Position numbers and translations under genes: made by a program
The notes under the pieces: generated by a model
What the model saw: only the letters and a program-made list of their open reading frames with translations
What the model was told of the DNA's origin: nothing
Database searches by the model: none
Origin: Armatimonadetes bacterium UBA5419
GTDB taxonomy: Bacteria > Armatimonadota > UBA10988
Length of the DNA: 10,989 bases
Reading direction: 5' to 3'
Assembly: GCA_002409445.1 (NCBI GenBank)
Contig: DHNJ01000133.1
Span: forward strand, 709-11,697
Shown here: positions 1 through 6,665 of the stretch, in pieces
Layout: each line of letters begins with the position of its first letter
Numbering within the stretch: position 1 is the first letter of the stretch

Positions 1-840
1 GCCGACATGGTCTTCGTCACCGCCGGCATGGGCGGTGGCACCGGCACTGGCGCGGCCCCCGTCGTCGCCGAGGCCGCCCGCCGCGCCGGCGCGCTGACCG
101 TTGCCGTGGTCACCAAGCCGTTCCTCTTCGAGGGCCGCCGCCGCCAGGAGGTCGCCCGCGAGGGCCTCTTCGCGCTGCGCAACCACATCGACACCCTGAT
201 CACCGTGCCGAACGAGAACCTGATGCACGTGGTCGACAAGCGCGCCCCACTGATCGAGGCGTTCCACATGGTCGACGACATCCTGCGCCAGGGCGTGCAG
301 GGCATCGCCGAGCTGATCATCACCCCCGGCCTGATCAGCCTCGACTTCAACGACGTGCGCGCCGTGATGAAGGATGCCGGCTCGGCCCTGATGGGCATCG
401 GCTCGGCCTCCGGCGAAGGCCGCGCGGGGGCCGCCGCGCAGATGGCGACCAGCAGCCCGCTGCTCGAAGGCGACATCCGTGGCGCCCGCTCCATCCTCTT
501 CAACATCACCGCCGGCTACGACCTGGCGATGTCCGAGGCCGAGGAGGCCGCCAAGCGCATCGCCGGCGACGCCGGGCTGGACGACACCAACGTCATCTTC
601 GGCGTGGTCCTCGACGACGCGATGGAGGACGAGCTGCGGCTGACCGTCGTCGCCACCGGCTTCGACCTGGGCGACGACACCATGGCGCCGCCCGTCCGCA
701 CCACGACCACCACCCCGTCCCGCCGCGCGACAACCACGCCGAGCAGCCGGCCGGCGACCGGCGGCGCGGGTGGCCAGTCGTTTGGTGGCGGCACTGAAGA
801 TGACCTGAACATCCCCAGCTTCCTGCGGCACCCGAACTAG
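1..840 (+). CDS. ftsZ: Cell division protein FtsZ, C-terminal part (5' end outside window)
   Basis: This is the tubulin-like GTPase that polymerises at midcell and organises the division septum. The frame is open to base 1, so the N-terminal part of the nucleotide-binding domain lies upstream. Visible are the tubulin signature GGGTGTG (bases 31-51), the T7 synergy loop with DFNDVR (about 349-366) that completes the GTPase site of the neighbouring subunit, and the GIGSASGEGRA stretch. After the globular domain comes a Thr/Pro/Ser/Gly-rich linker (about 685-795). The gene ends with the conserved tail DDLNIPSFLRHPN (799-837), which in other bacteria binds FtsA, ZipA or SepF, so the 3' end is intact. 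In the first 60 codons only three end in A or T, a useful reference for host-like codon use. No ftsA is visible. Identification is secure. Confidence 0.98.
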   Translation, partial: ADMVFVTAGMGGGTGTGAAPVVAEAARRAGALTVAVVTKPFLFEGRRRQEVAREGLFALRNHIDTLITVPNENLMHVVDKRAPLIEAFHMVDDILRQGVQGIAELIITPGLISLDFNDVRAVMKDAGSALMGIGSASGEGRAGAAAQMATSSPLLEGDIRGARSILFNITAGYDLAMSEAEEAAKRIAGDAGLDDTNVIFGVVLDDAMEDELRLTVVATGFDLGDDTMAPPVRTTTTTPSRRATTTPSSRPATGGAGGQSFGGGTEDDLNIPSFLRHPN

Positions 841-859
841 CGCCGCGGCGCTGCCTGCG

Positions 860-1351
860 ATGAGTGAGCCGACCTGCCGCCTGGCCAACCTCGACGACCC
901 GGTCGATGCCGCGGTGGTCCTGGCGCTGACCCAAGGCTACGCCGCCGACCCGCTGGGCCAGGGCGCACCGCTCGACCCCGCGGTCGCCGCGCGGCTGATC
1001 CCCGCCCTGCGCGCGCTGCCGACGACGGTCATCGTCCTCTGCGAGATCGATGGCCAGGCCGCCGCGCACGCGACCTGCTTCCTCGGCTTCTCGACCTTCG
1101 CCGCCGCGTCGCTGCTCAACATCCACGACTTCTGCGTCCAGCCCGCCTGGCGCGGCCGCGGCCTGGCCCGGGTGCTGCTCGCCGGCGTCGAGGCCGAGGC
1201 CCGCGCGCGCGGCTGCGTCAAGGTCAGCCTCGAATGCCACGTGGGCAACGCGCGTGCGCTCGGCGTCTACTGGGCGGCGGGCTTCCGGCCGTCGGGCGAG
1301 GCGACGCCGCTGGGGGGCGCGCTGTTCATGACCAAGCCGCTGGCCGACTAG
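860..1351 (+). CDS. GNAT-family N-acetyltransferase
   Basis: This 163-residue protein, about the usual GNAT length, should transfer an acetyl group from acetyl-CoA to an amine. The acetyl-CoA pyrophosphate-binding motif is RGRGLA (residues 98-103) after the strand IHDFCVQPAW. The downstream motif has N130, A131, Y137 and GF at 141-142, typical of the N-x(6)-Y-x(3)-GF end of the fold. There is no signal peptide or membrane segment, so it is cytoplasmic. The ATG lies 19 bases after the ftsZ stop with no convincing Shine-Dalgarno sequence, which suggests co-transcription and reinitiation after ftsZ. The substrate (small molecule, antibiotic or protein N-terminus) cannot be read from the sequence, and the ftsZ linkage may be only positional. 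Confidence 0.9.
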   Translation: MSEPTCRLANLDDPVDAAVVLALTQGYAADPLGQGAPLDPAVAARLIPALRALPTTVIVLCEIDGQAAAHATCFLGFSTFAAASLLNIHDFCVQPAWRGRGLARVLLAGVEAEARARGCVKVSLECHVGNARALGVYWAAGFRPSGEATPLGGALFMTKPLAD

Positions 1352-1378
1352 CCCCTACCGCTCGACCCGCGCAAGGGC

Positions 1379-1384
1379 TACACT
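1379..1384 (+). promoter_or_regulatory. Possible -10 element of the SGNH hydrolase gene
   Basis: TACACT lies 27 bases after the GNAT stop and 26 bases before the ATG at 1411, in the same relative position as the stronger TATACT box before the next gene. No good -35 hexamer is found 16-18 bases upstream, so this is only a weak candidate. GGAGG at 1401-1405 is the ribosome binding site for the start at 1411. Confidence 0.3.
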
Positions 1385-1410
1385 GACCCGTTGACCCGAC
1401 GGAGGTACCG

Positions 1411-2049
1411 ATGAGCAGTTTCTTGTGGACCGCGGACCAGACGATTGTCATGACCGGCGACAGCATCACCGATTGCGGCCGGCGCGAGGACCCGATCGGT
1501 CTGGGCCATGGCTATGTGCGCCAGGTCGTCCACCTGGTCCGCGCGCGGTACCCCGAGCGGCTGCTGAACGTGGTCAACACGGGCATTAGCGGCAACTGCA
1601 CCGATGACCTGCTGGGCCGCTGGCAGACCGATGTCCTGGCCTACAAGCCCGACTGGGTGACGGTGATGATCGGCATCAACGACCTCCACCGCGACCTGGA
1701 CGGCGTCAAGCAGCTGCCCCCGCCCGTCTACGAGGCCAACCTGCGCCAGCTCAGCCAGCAGGTGCTCGACAGCGGCGCCCGGCTGGTGCTGATCGACCCG
1801 TTCTACATGCTCCTCAGCATGAACGCCGACGCCCGCCAGTCGGAGGTCCTGGTCCGCCTCGAGGACTACATCGACGCGGTCGACGCCGTGGCCAGCGACC
1901 TAGGCGCGCTGCATGTGCGCACGCAGGCGGTCTGGGACGCGGTGCTGCCGGCCTACCCCTGCCAGCTGTGGGGCAACGAGCCGGTCCACCCGAACGCCGA
2001 CGGCCACCTGGTCCTCGCTTCGGCGCTGCTCGAGGTCCTGGGGTACTAG
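1411..2049 (+). CDS. SGNH/GDSL-family hydrolase (esterase/acylhydrolase)
   Basis: A 212-residue single-domain SGNH hydrolase that should cleave ester bonds, for example acyl or acetyl groups on lipids or sugars. Block I is GDSIT with nucleophile S18. The oxyanion-hole block II is around NTGISGN (56-62), and block III is GIND (88-91). Block V is EPVHP with catalytic H193. In the family the residue three before this His is usually Asp (DxxHP); here it is Glu190. The start is supported by GGAGG at 1401-1405, five bases before the ATG. No signal peptide is present and the N-terminus leads directly into the first strand, so the enzyme is cytoplasmic. The length fits the compact clade of GDSL-like lipases. 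The natural substrate is not evident. Confidence 0.93.
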   Translation: MSSFLWTADQTIVMTGDSITDCGRREDPIGLGHGYVRQVVHLVRARYPERLLNVVNTGISGNCTDDLLGRWQTDVLAYKPDWVTVMIGINDLHRDLDGVKQLPPPVYEANLRQLSQQVLDSGARLVLIDPFYMLLSMNADARQSEVLVRLEDYIDAVDAVASDLGALHVRTQAVWDAVLPAYPCQLWGNEPVHPNADGHLVLASALLEVLGY

Positions 2050-2076
2050 ACCCGCGGCGCTCGGCTGCCCTATACT
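2047..2076 (+). promoter_or_regulatory. Likely sigma-70-type promoter of the 5'-nucleotidase gene
   Basis: TATACT (2071-2076) differs from TATAAT at one base. TAGACC (2047-2052) matches TTGACA at four of six positions, and the spacer is 18 bases. The -35 box overlaps the stop codon of the SGNH gene. Transcription would start near 2083, about 30 bases before the ATG at 2115, leaving room for the strong ribosome binding site GGAGGAG at 2102-2108. This points to transcription independent of the upstream gene. Confidence 0.55.
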
Positions 2077-2114
2077 AGAGTCTCGGCTCGCCGTGCACTC
2101 TGGAGGAGACGCCC

Positions 2115-3644
2115 ATGCGCCGCTACACCCTGTCTCTCGCCCTCGTCATCACGCTCCTGAGCCCGCTGCCAGCGGAAACGCTGGCGCTGGGCATCATGCA
2201 TACCAACGACCACCACGGCCACCTCATGCCCTTCCGCCACGACGGCGAGGACGGCTGGGGCGGCGTGGCGCGCCGGCGCGTCGCGATCCAGCGCAACCGC
2301 GCCGACACGTCCTACCAGTGGCTGCTGCTCGATGCCGGCGACGTCTTCCAGGGCACGCCGATCAGCAACCTGCTGACCGGCTTCCTCGACCTGGAATGCA
2401 TGAACCAGATGGGCTACGACGCGATGGCCCTGGGCAACCACGAGTTCGACTTCGGCTACGACGTGCTGCGCAGCCGCTTCGCCGACGTCAACTTCCGCCT
2501 GCTCTGCGCCAACGTCATCGACCGCGAACGCGGCACCTCCGTCGCCCAGCCGTTCGCCGTCATCCGCCGCGGCGCCTACCGCATCGGCGTCATCGGCCTG
2601 ACCACCGAGACCTTGGCCGGCGAGACGCACCCGAAGGTCAAGGAATCGATCGTCGCCTACCCCGCGCCGGTCGTCGCCGGCCTGGCCAACTACCTGCGCG
2701 GCACCGGCTGCGACATCGTCATCGTCCTCAGCCACCAGGGCTACGGCCGCGACCTCGCCCTGGCCGCCGCCGTGCCCGAGCTCGACGTGATCGTCGGTGG
2801 GCACACGCACACGCAACTTGACGAACCGACCCGCGTCGGCGACGTCCTGGTCACCCAGACCAACGGCTGGGGCCGCTACCTCGGCGTCCTGCGCATGATC
2901 TTTGAACGCGACGACGAGACCCAGCGCTTCCGCCTGGTCGCCCACCAGAACGAGTACCAGCCGATGAGCCCCGACCTGCCGGAGGACGAGGGGCTGCTCG
3001 CCTTCATCGCCGACTACGACCGCCGGCTGCAGGAGGAGATGGGCCGCGTCGTGGCGACCGCGCTGCGCGACTTCTCGGTCGAGGAGGTGCGGCTGCGCGA
3101 GAACGAGCTGGCCAACCTGGTCGCCGACGCGATGCGGACGCAGACGGAGGCCGACATCGTGCTGATGAACGGCGGCAACTTCCGCGCCCCGCTGGCGGCT
3201 GGCCCAGTCACCGCGGGCGACCTCTACGCGGTGCTACCGTTCGATAACTTCATGGTCAAGGTCAACCTAACCGGCGCGAAGATTCGCGAGTGTCTGGAGT
3301 ACAGCACCAACCAATACGGTGACGGCGGCTTCCTCCAGGTCAGCGGCCTGCGGCTCCACTACCGCGACGGAGTGCTCGTCTCGGCGCTGGTCGGCAGCGA
3401 CCCCGCGACCGCCGTCCCGCTCGACGACGCCGCGACCTACAGCGTGGTCATGACCGACTTCCTCGCCATCGGCGGCGACGGCTTCCCGCTCGCCGAAGAC
3501 CCCTACGGACCCGGCTTCACCGGCCTCGAACAGCGCGCGACCTTCAGCACCTGGGCCAGCGCCCAGCGCGACCTGAACAGCGCCCTCGACGGCCGAGTCC
3601 TGGTCGAGTGGATCGACATGGCAGACCCAGGACTGGCCGACTAA
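2115..3644 (+). CDS. Secreted 5'-nucleotidase / 2',3'-cyclic phosphodiesterase family metallophosphatase
   Basis: A 509-residue two-domain enzyme of the UshA/CpdB/SoxB superfamily, expected to dephosphorylate nucleotides or related phosphoesters outside the cytoplasm. A signal peptide covers about residues 1-20 or 24 (basic MRR, then a hydrophobic stretch ending near LPA). The dinuclear metal site is complete: D32 and H34 in HTNDHHGH, D76 in DAGD, N108 and H109 in GNHEFD, H207 in LSHQG, and H230 and H232 in GGHTH. The C-terminal substrate-binding domain has NGGNFR (352-357), PFDN (375-378), GFLQVSGL (405-412) and GGDGF (453-457). All are family positions, although NGGNFR departs slightly from the common NGGGIR. 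There is no C-terminal anchor or sorting signal. GGAGGAG at 2102-2108 supports the start. A likely role is scavenging phosphate or nucleosides; the exact substrate is open. Confidence 0.95.
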   Translation: MRRYTLSLALVITLLSPLPAETLALGIMHTNDHHGHLMPFRHDGEDGWGGVARRRVAIQRNRADTSYQWLLLDAGDVFQGTPISNLLTGFLDLECMNQMGYDAMALGNHEFDFGYDVLRSRFADVNFRLLCANVIDRERGTSVAQPFAVIRRGAYRIGVIGLTTETLAGETHPKVKESIVAYPAPVVAGLANYLRGTGCDIVIVLSHQGYGRDLALAAAVPELDVIVGGHTHTQLDEPTRVGDVLVTQTNGWGRYLGVLRMIFERDDETQRFRLVAHQNEYQPMSPDLPEDEGLLAFIADYDRRLQEEMGRVVATALRDFSVEEVRLRENELANLVADAMRTQTEADIVLMNGGNFRAPLAAGPVTAGDLYAVLPFDNFMVKVNLTGAKIRECLEYSTNQYGDGGFLQVSGLRLHYRDGVLVSALVGSDPATAVPLDDAATYSVVMTDFLAIGGDGFPLAEDPYGPGFTGLEQRATFSTWASAQRDLNSALDGRVLVEWIDMADPGLAD

Positions 3645-3659
3645 CACGCCGCTCCCCCC

Positions 3660-3685
3660 AAGGTACCGCCGGCGTCTCGCCGGCC
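3660..3685. repeat. Hairpin repeat unit, copy 1
   Basis: A 26-base unit identical to the one at 3687-3712. It contains AGGTACC followed by a perfect 7-bp stem GCCGGCG/CGCCGGC with loop TCT (3668-3684). It begins 15 bases after the stop of the 5'-nucleotidase gene. Confidence 0.9.
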
Positions 3686-3686
3686 C

Positions 3687-3712
3687 AAGGTACCGCCGGC
3701 GTCTCGCCGGCC
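3687..3712. repeat. Hairpin repeat unit, copy 2
   Basis: Exact copy of the 26-base unit at 3660-3685, in direct tandem with a 27-base period. The hairpin stem GCCGGCG, loop TCT and stem CGCCGGC are retained. Confidence 0.9.
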
Positions 3713-3735
3713 TAACGGGAATGTCCGCGCCACCT

Positions 3736-3772
3736 AGGTGGTTCGTGGCCGCCCGCTGACGGCGTGCGCGGC
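3736..3772. repeat. 37-base direct repeat, copy A
   Basis: Matches 3845-3881 at 33 of 37 positions (it begins AGGTGGTTCGTGGC and ends GCGTGCGCGGC). The sequence around it forms only an imperfect version of the hairpin that is perfect in copy B, so this looks like the older, decayed copy. Confidence 0.85.
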
Positions 3773-3799
3773 CGTGGCCGGTCAGGCCGCCGCCCCCCG

Positions 3800-3824
3800 A
3801 GGTACCGCCGGCGTCTCGCCGGCC
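3800..3824. repeat. Hairpin repeat unit, copy 3
   Basis: Third copy, 25 of 26 bases of the unit, identical from AGGTACC through CGCCGGCC. It runs directly into the left arm of the 21-bp inverted repeat (3822-3842), sharing three bases, so the two units form one composite element here. Confidence 0.9.
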
Positions 3825-3891
3825 CAACAGAGCCGCGCACGCCGAGGTGGTTCGTGGCGGTCCGCTTACTGCGTGCGCGGCTCTGTTGGGC
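3822..3891. repeat. Perfect 21-bp inverted repeat with 28-base loop
   Basis: The left arm 3822-3842 is the exact reverse complement of the right arm 3871-3891; bases 3843-3870 form the loop. Core of the right arm: GCGTGCGCGGCTCTGTTGGG. The right arm and part of the loop code for the last residues and the stop (3866-3868) of the minus-strand cytochrome gene, so the hairpin lies at the very end of that gene. The same 21 bases occur a third time at 9929-9949. The hairpin may terminate or stabilise transcripts, but no T-tract follows it on either strand. Confidence 0.92.
3845..3881. repeat. 37-base direct repeat, copy B
   Basis: Differs from 3736-3772 at four positions. It spans the loop and about half of the right arm of the 21-bp inverted repeat and contains the stop codon of the minus-strand cytochrome gene. 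Confidence 0.85.
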
Positions 3892-5161
3892 TGCAGACCG
3901 CCGCCACTGACGCGCGGTACCGCGCCGCGTCCCAGCCGGGGCTGTGTTCGGGGACGTGGCAGGTGAGGCAGTCGACGCCGGCGGTTGGGGGCGTGGTGGG
4001 TTCGGCCAGGTGCGCGTCTAGGCCGCCGTGGCAGGTCGCGCACTCGACCCCCGCGTCCGGCGCCGCCGCGCGCACCTGCTCGCGGCGGTAGCGCTCGTCG
4101 TGACACGGCAGGCAATCGGGCGTCAGCCGCCCCACCGCCGCGAGCGTCGCCACCGCCCGCCCGTGGTCATGCGCACGCCAGGCGGCGACACTCGGCTCGT
4201 GGCAGGGCAGGCAGGCGCTGGGCCGCGGGTACGGGCTCGGGCTGGCCGCAACGGCGGTCACCGCTTGGCTCGCGTGGTAAGCGTCGACCCAGGCTTGGAC
4301 CACGGGGTCGACCGGTCCCTCGTCGACCAACCGCTGCTCAACCGTTACGTCCCAGCCCTCGGCAGTGGGAGCTAGACGAACGGTGGCCACCGTCCCGCCA
4401 CGCGGCGTCAGGGTCGTGTAGACCACGCCGTCCACGATAAGCGGCGTGCGCGTTTCGTCCTGATCTCCGACGAGTACCACCAATGGCACCAGACCACGCG
4501 AAGGCATGGCTGCGAGGATGGCGCGTGTGGACGGCAAGCCGAGGTAACTGACCATCACCCACGGAGGAGATGGCTCCCGCGCTACGGGACTTGGCTGTGT
4601 CGCGGTGATAGTTTGCTGCGCGGCCACCGCCAGCTCGCTGAATGAACGATCGCCAACGTCCAGGCATAGCATACCCAGCGATTGCCCGCCAGACGACAGC
4701 CACATGCCGTTGGCGATACCTTCGGCGCGCGGATCCTGAGCGGCAAGGCTGGTAGCCGGGATGCCCGCGGCCAGGAATCGATCGGCAACCGCCAGGTTAG
4801 AGAGCAGATCGCCCTGTGAGAGGCCAGCAACCGCCACCCGCAGGCGCTGGCCCACGCGCACCGTGAGGTCAAGCATCGCGTCGGTTGTCGCCTGTTGATC
4901 GCCAACGTCGATCACGATCGCGTCCGGTCGCGCCATCGCGAGCGATGCAACTAGCCGAGTGCGACGCGGGAGACCGCCGCGGACCTGGCCGCCGCATCGG
5001 CAGGGCTCTAGGTTGCCCTGCGTTGGCCCAACGAAGATCAGGTCGATCGGACCCGGCGACGACGGGGGCAGGTCGCCAGTACCCTGAGATGGCTTCGGCG
5101 AGCAGCATAAGGCCAGGAATGTTACCAGTGCCAGCGCCGGAACCAAGTTGTGTCGTGCCAT
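3866..5161 (-). CDS. Exported degenerate metallophosphatase-like domain fused to a tetraheme cytochrome c domain
   Basis: A 431-residue exported protein. Residues 1-20 form a signal sequence with hydrophobic VPALALVTFLALCC, possibly a lipoprotein signal although the lipobox is not canonical. Residues 38-280 resemble the N-terminal domain of 5'-nucleotidase/SoxB-type proteins: GNLEPCRCGG...GGLPRR (49-67), VIDVGD (83-88), VMVSYLG (202-208) and a late strand pair around VLVGDQDE. The metal ligands of active enzymes (DxH, GNHE, GHTH) are missing. Residues 317-402 carry four CxxCH haem sites: CLPCH (317), CLPCH (350), CATCH (374) and CLTCH (398), as in cytochrome c554-like multihaem proteins. The protein is probably an electron carrier at the envelope rather than a phosphatase. 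GGGGAG (5171-5176) supports the ATG at 5161; an upstream in-frame start would mask the signal sequence. It is last in the four-gene run, 23 bases after the preceding gene. Its last nine residues (from S424) are encoded by a dispersed repeat, and its two halves differ in codon use. Confidence 0.85.
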   Translation of the reverse strand: MARHNLVPALALVTFLALCCSPKPSQGTGDLPPSSPGPIDLIFVGPTQGNLEPCRCGGQVRGGLPRRTRLVASLAMARPDAIVIDVGDQQATTDAMLDLTVRVGQRLRVAVAGLSQGDLLSNLAVADRFLAAGIPATSLAAQDPRAEGIANGMWLSSGGQSLGMLCLDVGDRSFSELAVAAQQTITATQPSPVAREPSPPWVMVSYLGLPSTRAILAAMPSRGLVPLVVLVGDQDETRTPLIVDGVVYTTLTPRGGTVATVRLAPTAEGWDVTVEQRLVDEGPVDPVVQAWVDAYHASQAVTAVAASPSPYPRPSACLPCHEPSVAAWRAHDHGRAVATLAAVGRLTPDCLPCHDERYRREQVRAAAPDAGVECATCHGGLDAHLAEPTTPPTAGVDCLTCHVPEHSPGWDAARYRASVAAVCSPTEPRTQ

Positions 5162-5184
5162 CGGTGTCCGCTCCCCACCGCCAA

Positions 5185-6612
5185 CTACGGCTCCGCATCG
5201 GGGGCGAGCACCCACGCGGACAGAGGGACGCGCAGGCTGGGCTCGCCCTGGAGGCTGGTGCGCAGCTCCAAGTGGGCGGATAGCGGACCAACTTGCGCGG
5301 CGGTGATCCGCACTCGCACCTCATAGCCGCCATCATTAAGGGGCTGAACCCCCAGCACTGTCACCTCGTCCCTGTCCGCGCTGACCTCAACTACGTCGAA
5401 CGGATACGCCCGGCGGTGCCGGACAACAACCGCCGTCTCGTAGGGCACGCCCACCTGGAGGCCTCGCACGACGATGGACTTGGGCACCGCCTCCAGGTCG
5501 GAGAGGACTGTAAGATGCATCGGTACCGAGACGGTGCCGACGGCCGTGCTATCTGTCTCCGCGACCAGGGATCCGCGCAGTTCGCGGGCTTCATCTGGCG
5601 CCGTGAAGGTCCATCGAAGTTCCCAGACGGCGATGTTGTTACCGGTCCCGTCGTCCGTCGCGCTCTCGGCGGCTTGCACCAAGGTTGCCCGGCTTGCTGT
5701 GTACTGCTGGAGGCTAGCCGGGGTAGAGTATGAGGTCGTCACCTGCACACCGGCCGGCAGCTGCAAGAGTACCGACCGCTCGACCGTCGCGCCCGCGTAG
5801 GTGGCCACCGAGATGTCGTTGGGCCGCACGACCACGCCTGCGGGAACGACCGCGCGCACCGTGTAGTACAGCACCTTACGGCCTGGATCGTTGGTCAGCA
5901 GAGTCGCGAATGTGCCCTGTCGGCCAAACCCCGTGGCGCGGAAACGAACGGTCACGGCGGTCTGCTCACCGGGCGGGACGACCAATGTCTCCGCCAGAAC
6001 GACGAGACACGCTTCACACGACGAGCCGCCGCTGCGTAACTCCAGGGGGACCGTGCCCGCGTTCCGAAGAACGAACTCAACCATCCTCGCTTGGCCGATG
6101 GGCACCGGGCCGAGTTCGACGTCGACCGAGTCCGGCAGCACGCGCGGGCCCGGGACAGTGTCGTCGCCGAAGTCACCAAGCGATACTAGGCAGCGGCCGG
6201 TGTAGCTCTCGGCGAACACATCGAGGGGAATGACCACGACGCCCGTCTCACTTCGCAACTGAACGAGGTCGCCCTGCACCCCCACGATTAAGGCGAACAC
6301 ACCCCCGGGGTGCATTTCAGCCAAGGCGGGTCGGGCCACTTCGGCGAGACGCGCAAGTGTGATCTCTGCGATGTGGCAGGGCATACCGACCTTGGTGGCG
6401 AGGCCTGCCATCGCATCGAGATCCGAGTCGCCTACGTCGACGGAGGCCAGATCCGCGGTCTCCGTCGGTGTCAGCGGCCGCCAGATCAGAGTGCTGAAGT
6501 CGCTCAACAGAGCCAGGTTCACCGAGTTTGCCGCACAGGGCACCGTGCCCCCGACGAGCACGCAGACAAGCATCAGTAGATGCACGATGGCATAACGATC
6601 GTTCTGAACCAT
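5185..6612 (-). CDS. Exported protein with inactive peptidase C39-like domain and DUF1573/ASH-type domain
   Basis: A 475-residue exported protein with a signal peptide in about residues 1-28 (HLLMLVCVLVGGTVPCAA). Residues 30-145 resemble a C39-type cysteine peptidase domain, ending in GGVFALIVGVQGDLVQLRSE...VFAESYTGRCLVSL. The catalytic Cys segment (usually CGP) is absent and the GHF histidine is replaced by Val105, so it should be a non-catalytic binding domain. Residues 160-255 match DUF1573/ASH-type beta-sandwich domains, with VEFVLRNAGTVPLELRSGGSSCEAC (C199, C202), PPGE and TNDP. Residues 260-475 look like further beta-sandwich repeats. The start at 6612 is supported by AGGAGGAGG (complement of 6622-6630) nine bases upstream; longer frames lack a signal peptide at the N-terminus. 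It lies between the lipoprotein gene (53-base gap) and the cytochrome gene (23-base gap). The peptidase-like assignment is from pattern only; the DUF1573 assignment is firmer. Confidence 0.8.
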   Translation of the reverse strand: MVQNDRYAIVHLLMLVCVLVGGTVPCAANSVNLALLSDFSTLIWRPLTPTETADLASVDVGDSDLDAMAGLATKVGMPCHIAEITLARLAEVARPALAEMHPGGVFALIVGVQGDLVQLRSETGVVVIPLDVFAESYTGRCLVSLGDFGDDTVPGPRVLPDSVDVELGPVPIGQARMVEFVLRNAGTVPLELRSGGSSCEACLVVLAETLVVPPGEQTAVTVRFRATGFGRQGTFATLLTNDPGRKVLYYTVRAVVPAGVVVRPNDISVATYAGATVERSVLLQLPAGVQVTTSYSTPASLQQYTASRATLVQAAESATDDGTGNNIAVWELRWTFTAPDEARELRGSLVAETDSTAVGTVSVPMHLTVLSDLEAVPKSIVVRGLQVGVPYETAVVVRHRRAYPFDVVEVSADRDEVTVLGVQPLNDGGYEVRVRITAAQVGPLSAHLELRTSLQGEPSLRVPLSAWVLAPDAEP

Positions 6613-6665
6613 GGGCCACAACCTCCTCCTGTGCGTGCTGGGGTGGACACGGCTGATCCCAGCCG

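Larger units (their letters stand above)
3645..3865. repeat. Repeat-filled convergent intergenic region
   Basis: No gene is supported here. The 221 bases separate the ends of the convergent 5'-nucleotidase and cytochrome genes. They consist almost wholly of short repeats: three copies of a GGTACC-containing hairpin unit, two copies of a 37-base unit, and most of a perfect 21-bp inverted repeat. A composite order (hairpin unit followed by the 37-base unit) occurs twice, about 3687-3772 and 3800-3881. Open frames through this stretch encode only repeat-derived peptides such as GTAGVSPA and are rejected as genes. The hairpins could end transcription from both sides, but no T-tract follows them. 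Confidence 0.85.

Noticed and set aside
2070..2945. 291-codon minus-strand frame opposite the 5'-nucleotidase
   Set aside because: Val/Ala/Asp/Gly-rich shadow of a gene with full catalytic motifs on the + strand.
3668..3710. Rho-independent terminators after the 5'-nucleotidase gene
   Set aside because: The stems are only 7 bp with 3-base loops and no T-tract follows; the repeated units are better described as dispersed hairpin repeats.
3660..3881. CRISPR array
   Set aside because: The units are palindromic and unevenly spaced (27 and about 113 bases), the spacers are themselves repeated, and no cas genes are present.
3738..4091. Open frame on the + strand across the repeats and the tetraheme end (117 codons)
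   Set aside because: It lies antisense to the four CxxCH codons and begins in repeat sequence; the product is repeat-derived (GTAGVSPA) without domain features.
3267..4115. Long minus-strand frame (282 codons) overlapping the 5'-nucleotidase end
   Set aside because: It is antisense to conserved nucleotidase motifs and crosses the repeat array; the Arg/Gly/Pro-rich product is typical of shadow frames in GC-rich DNA.
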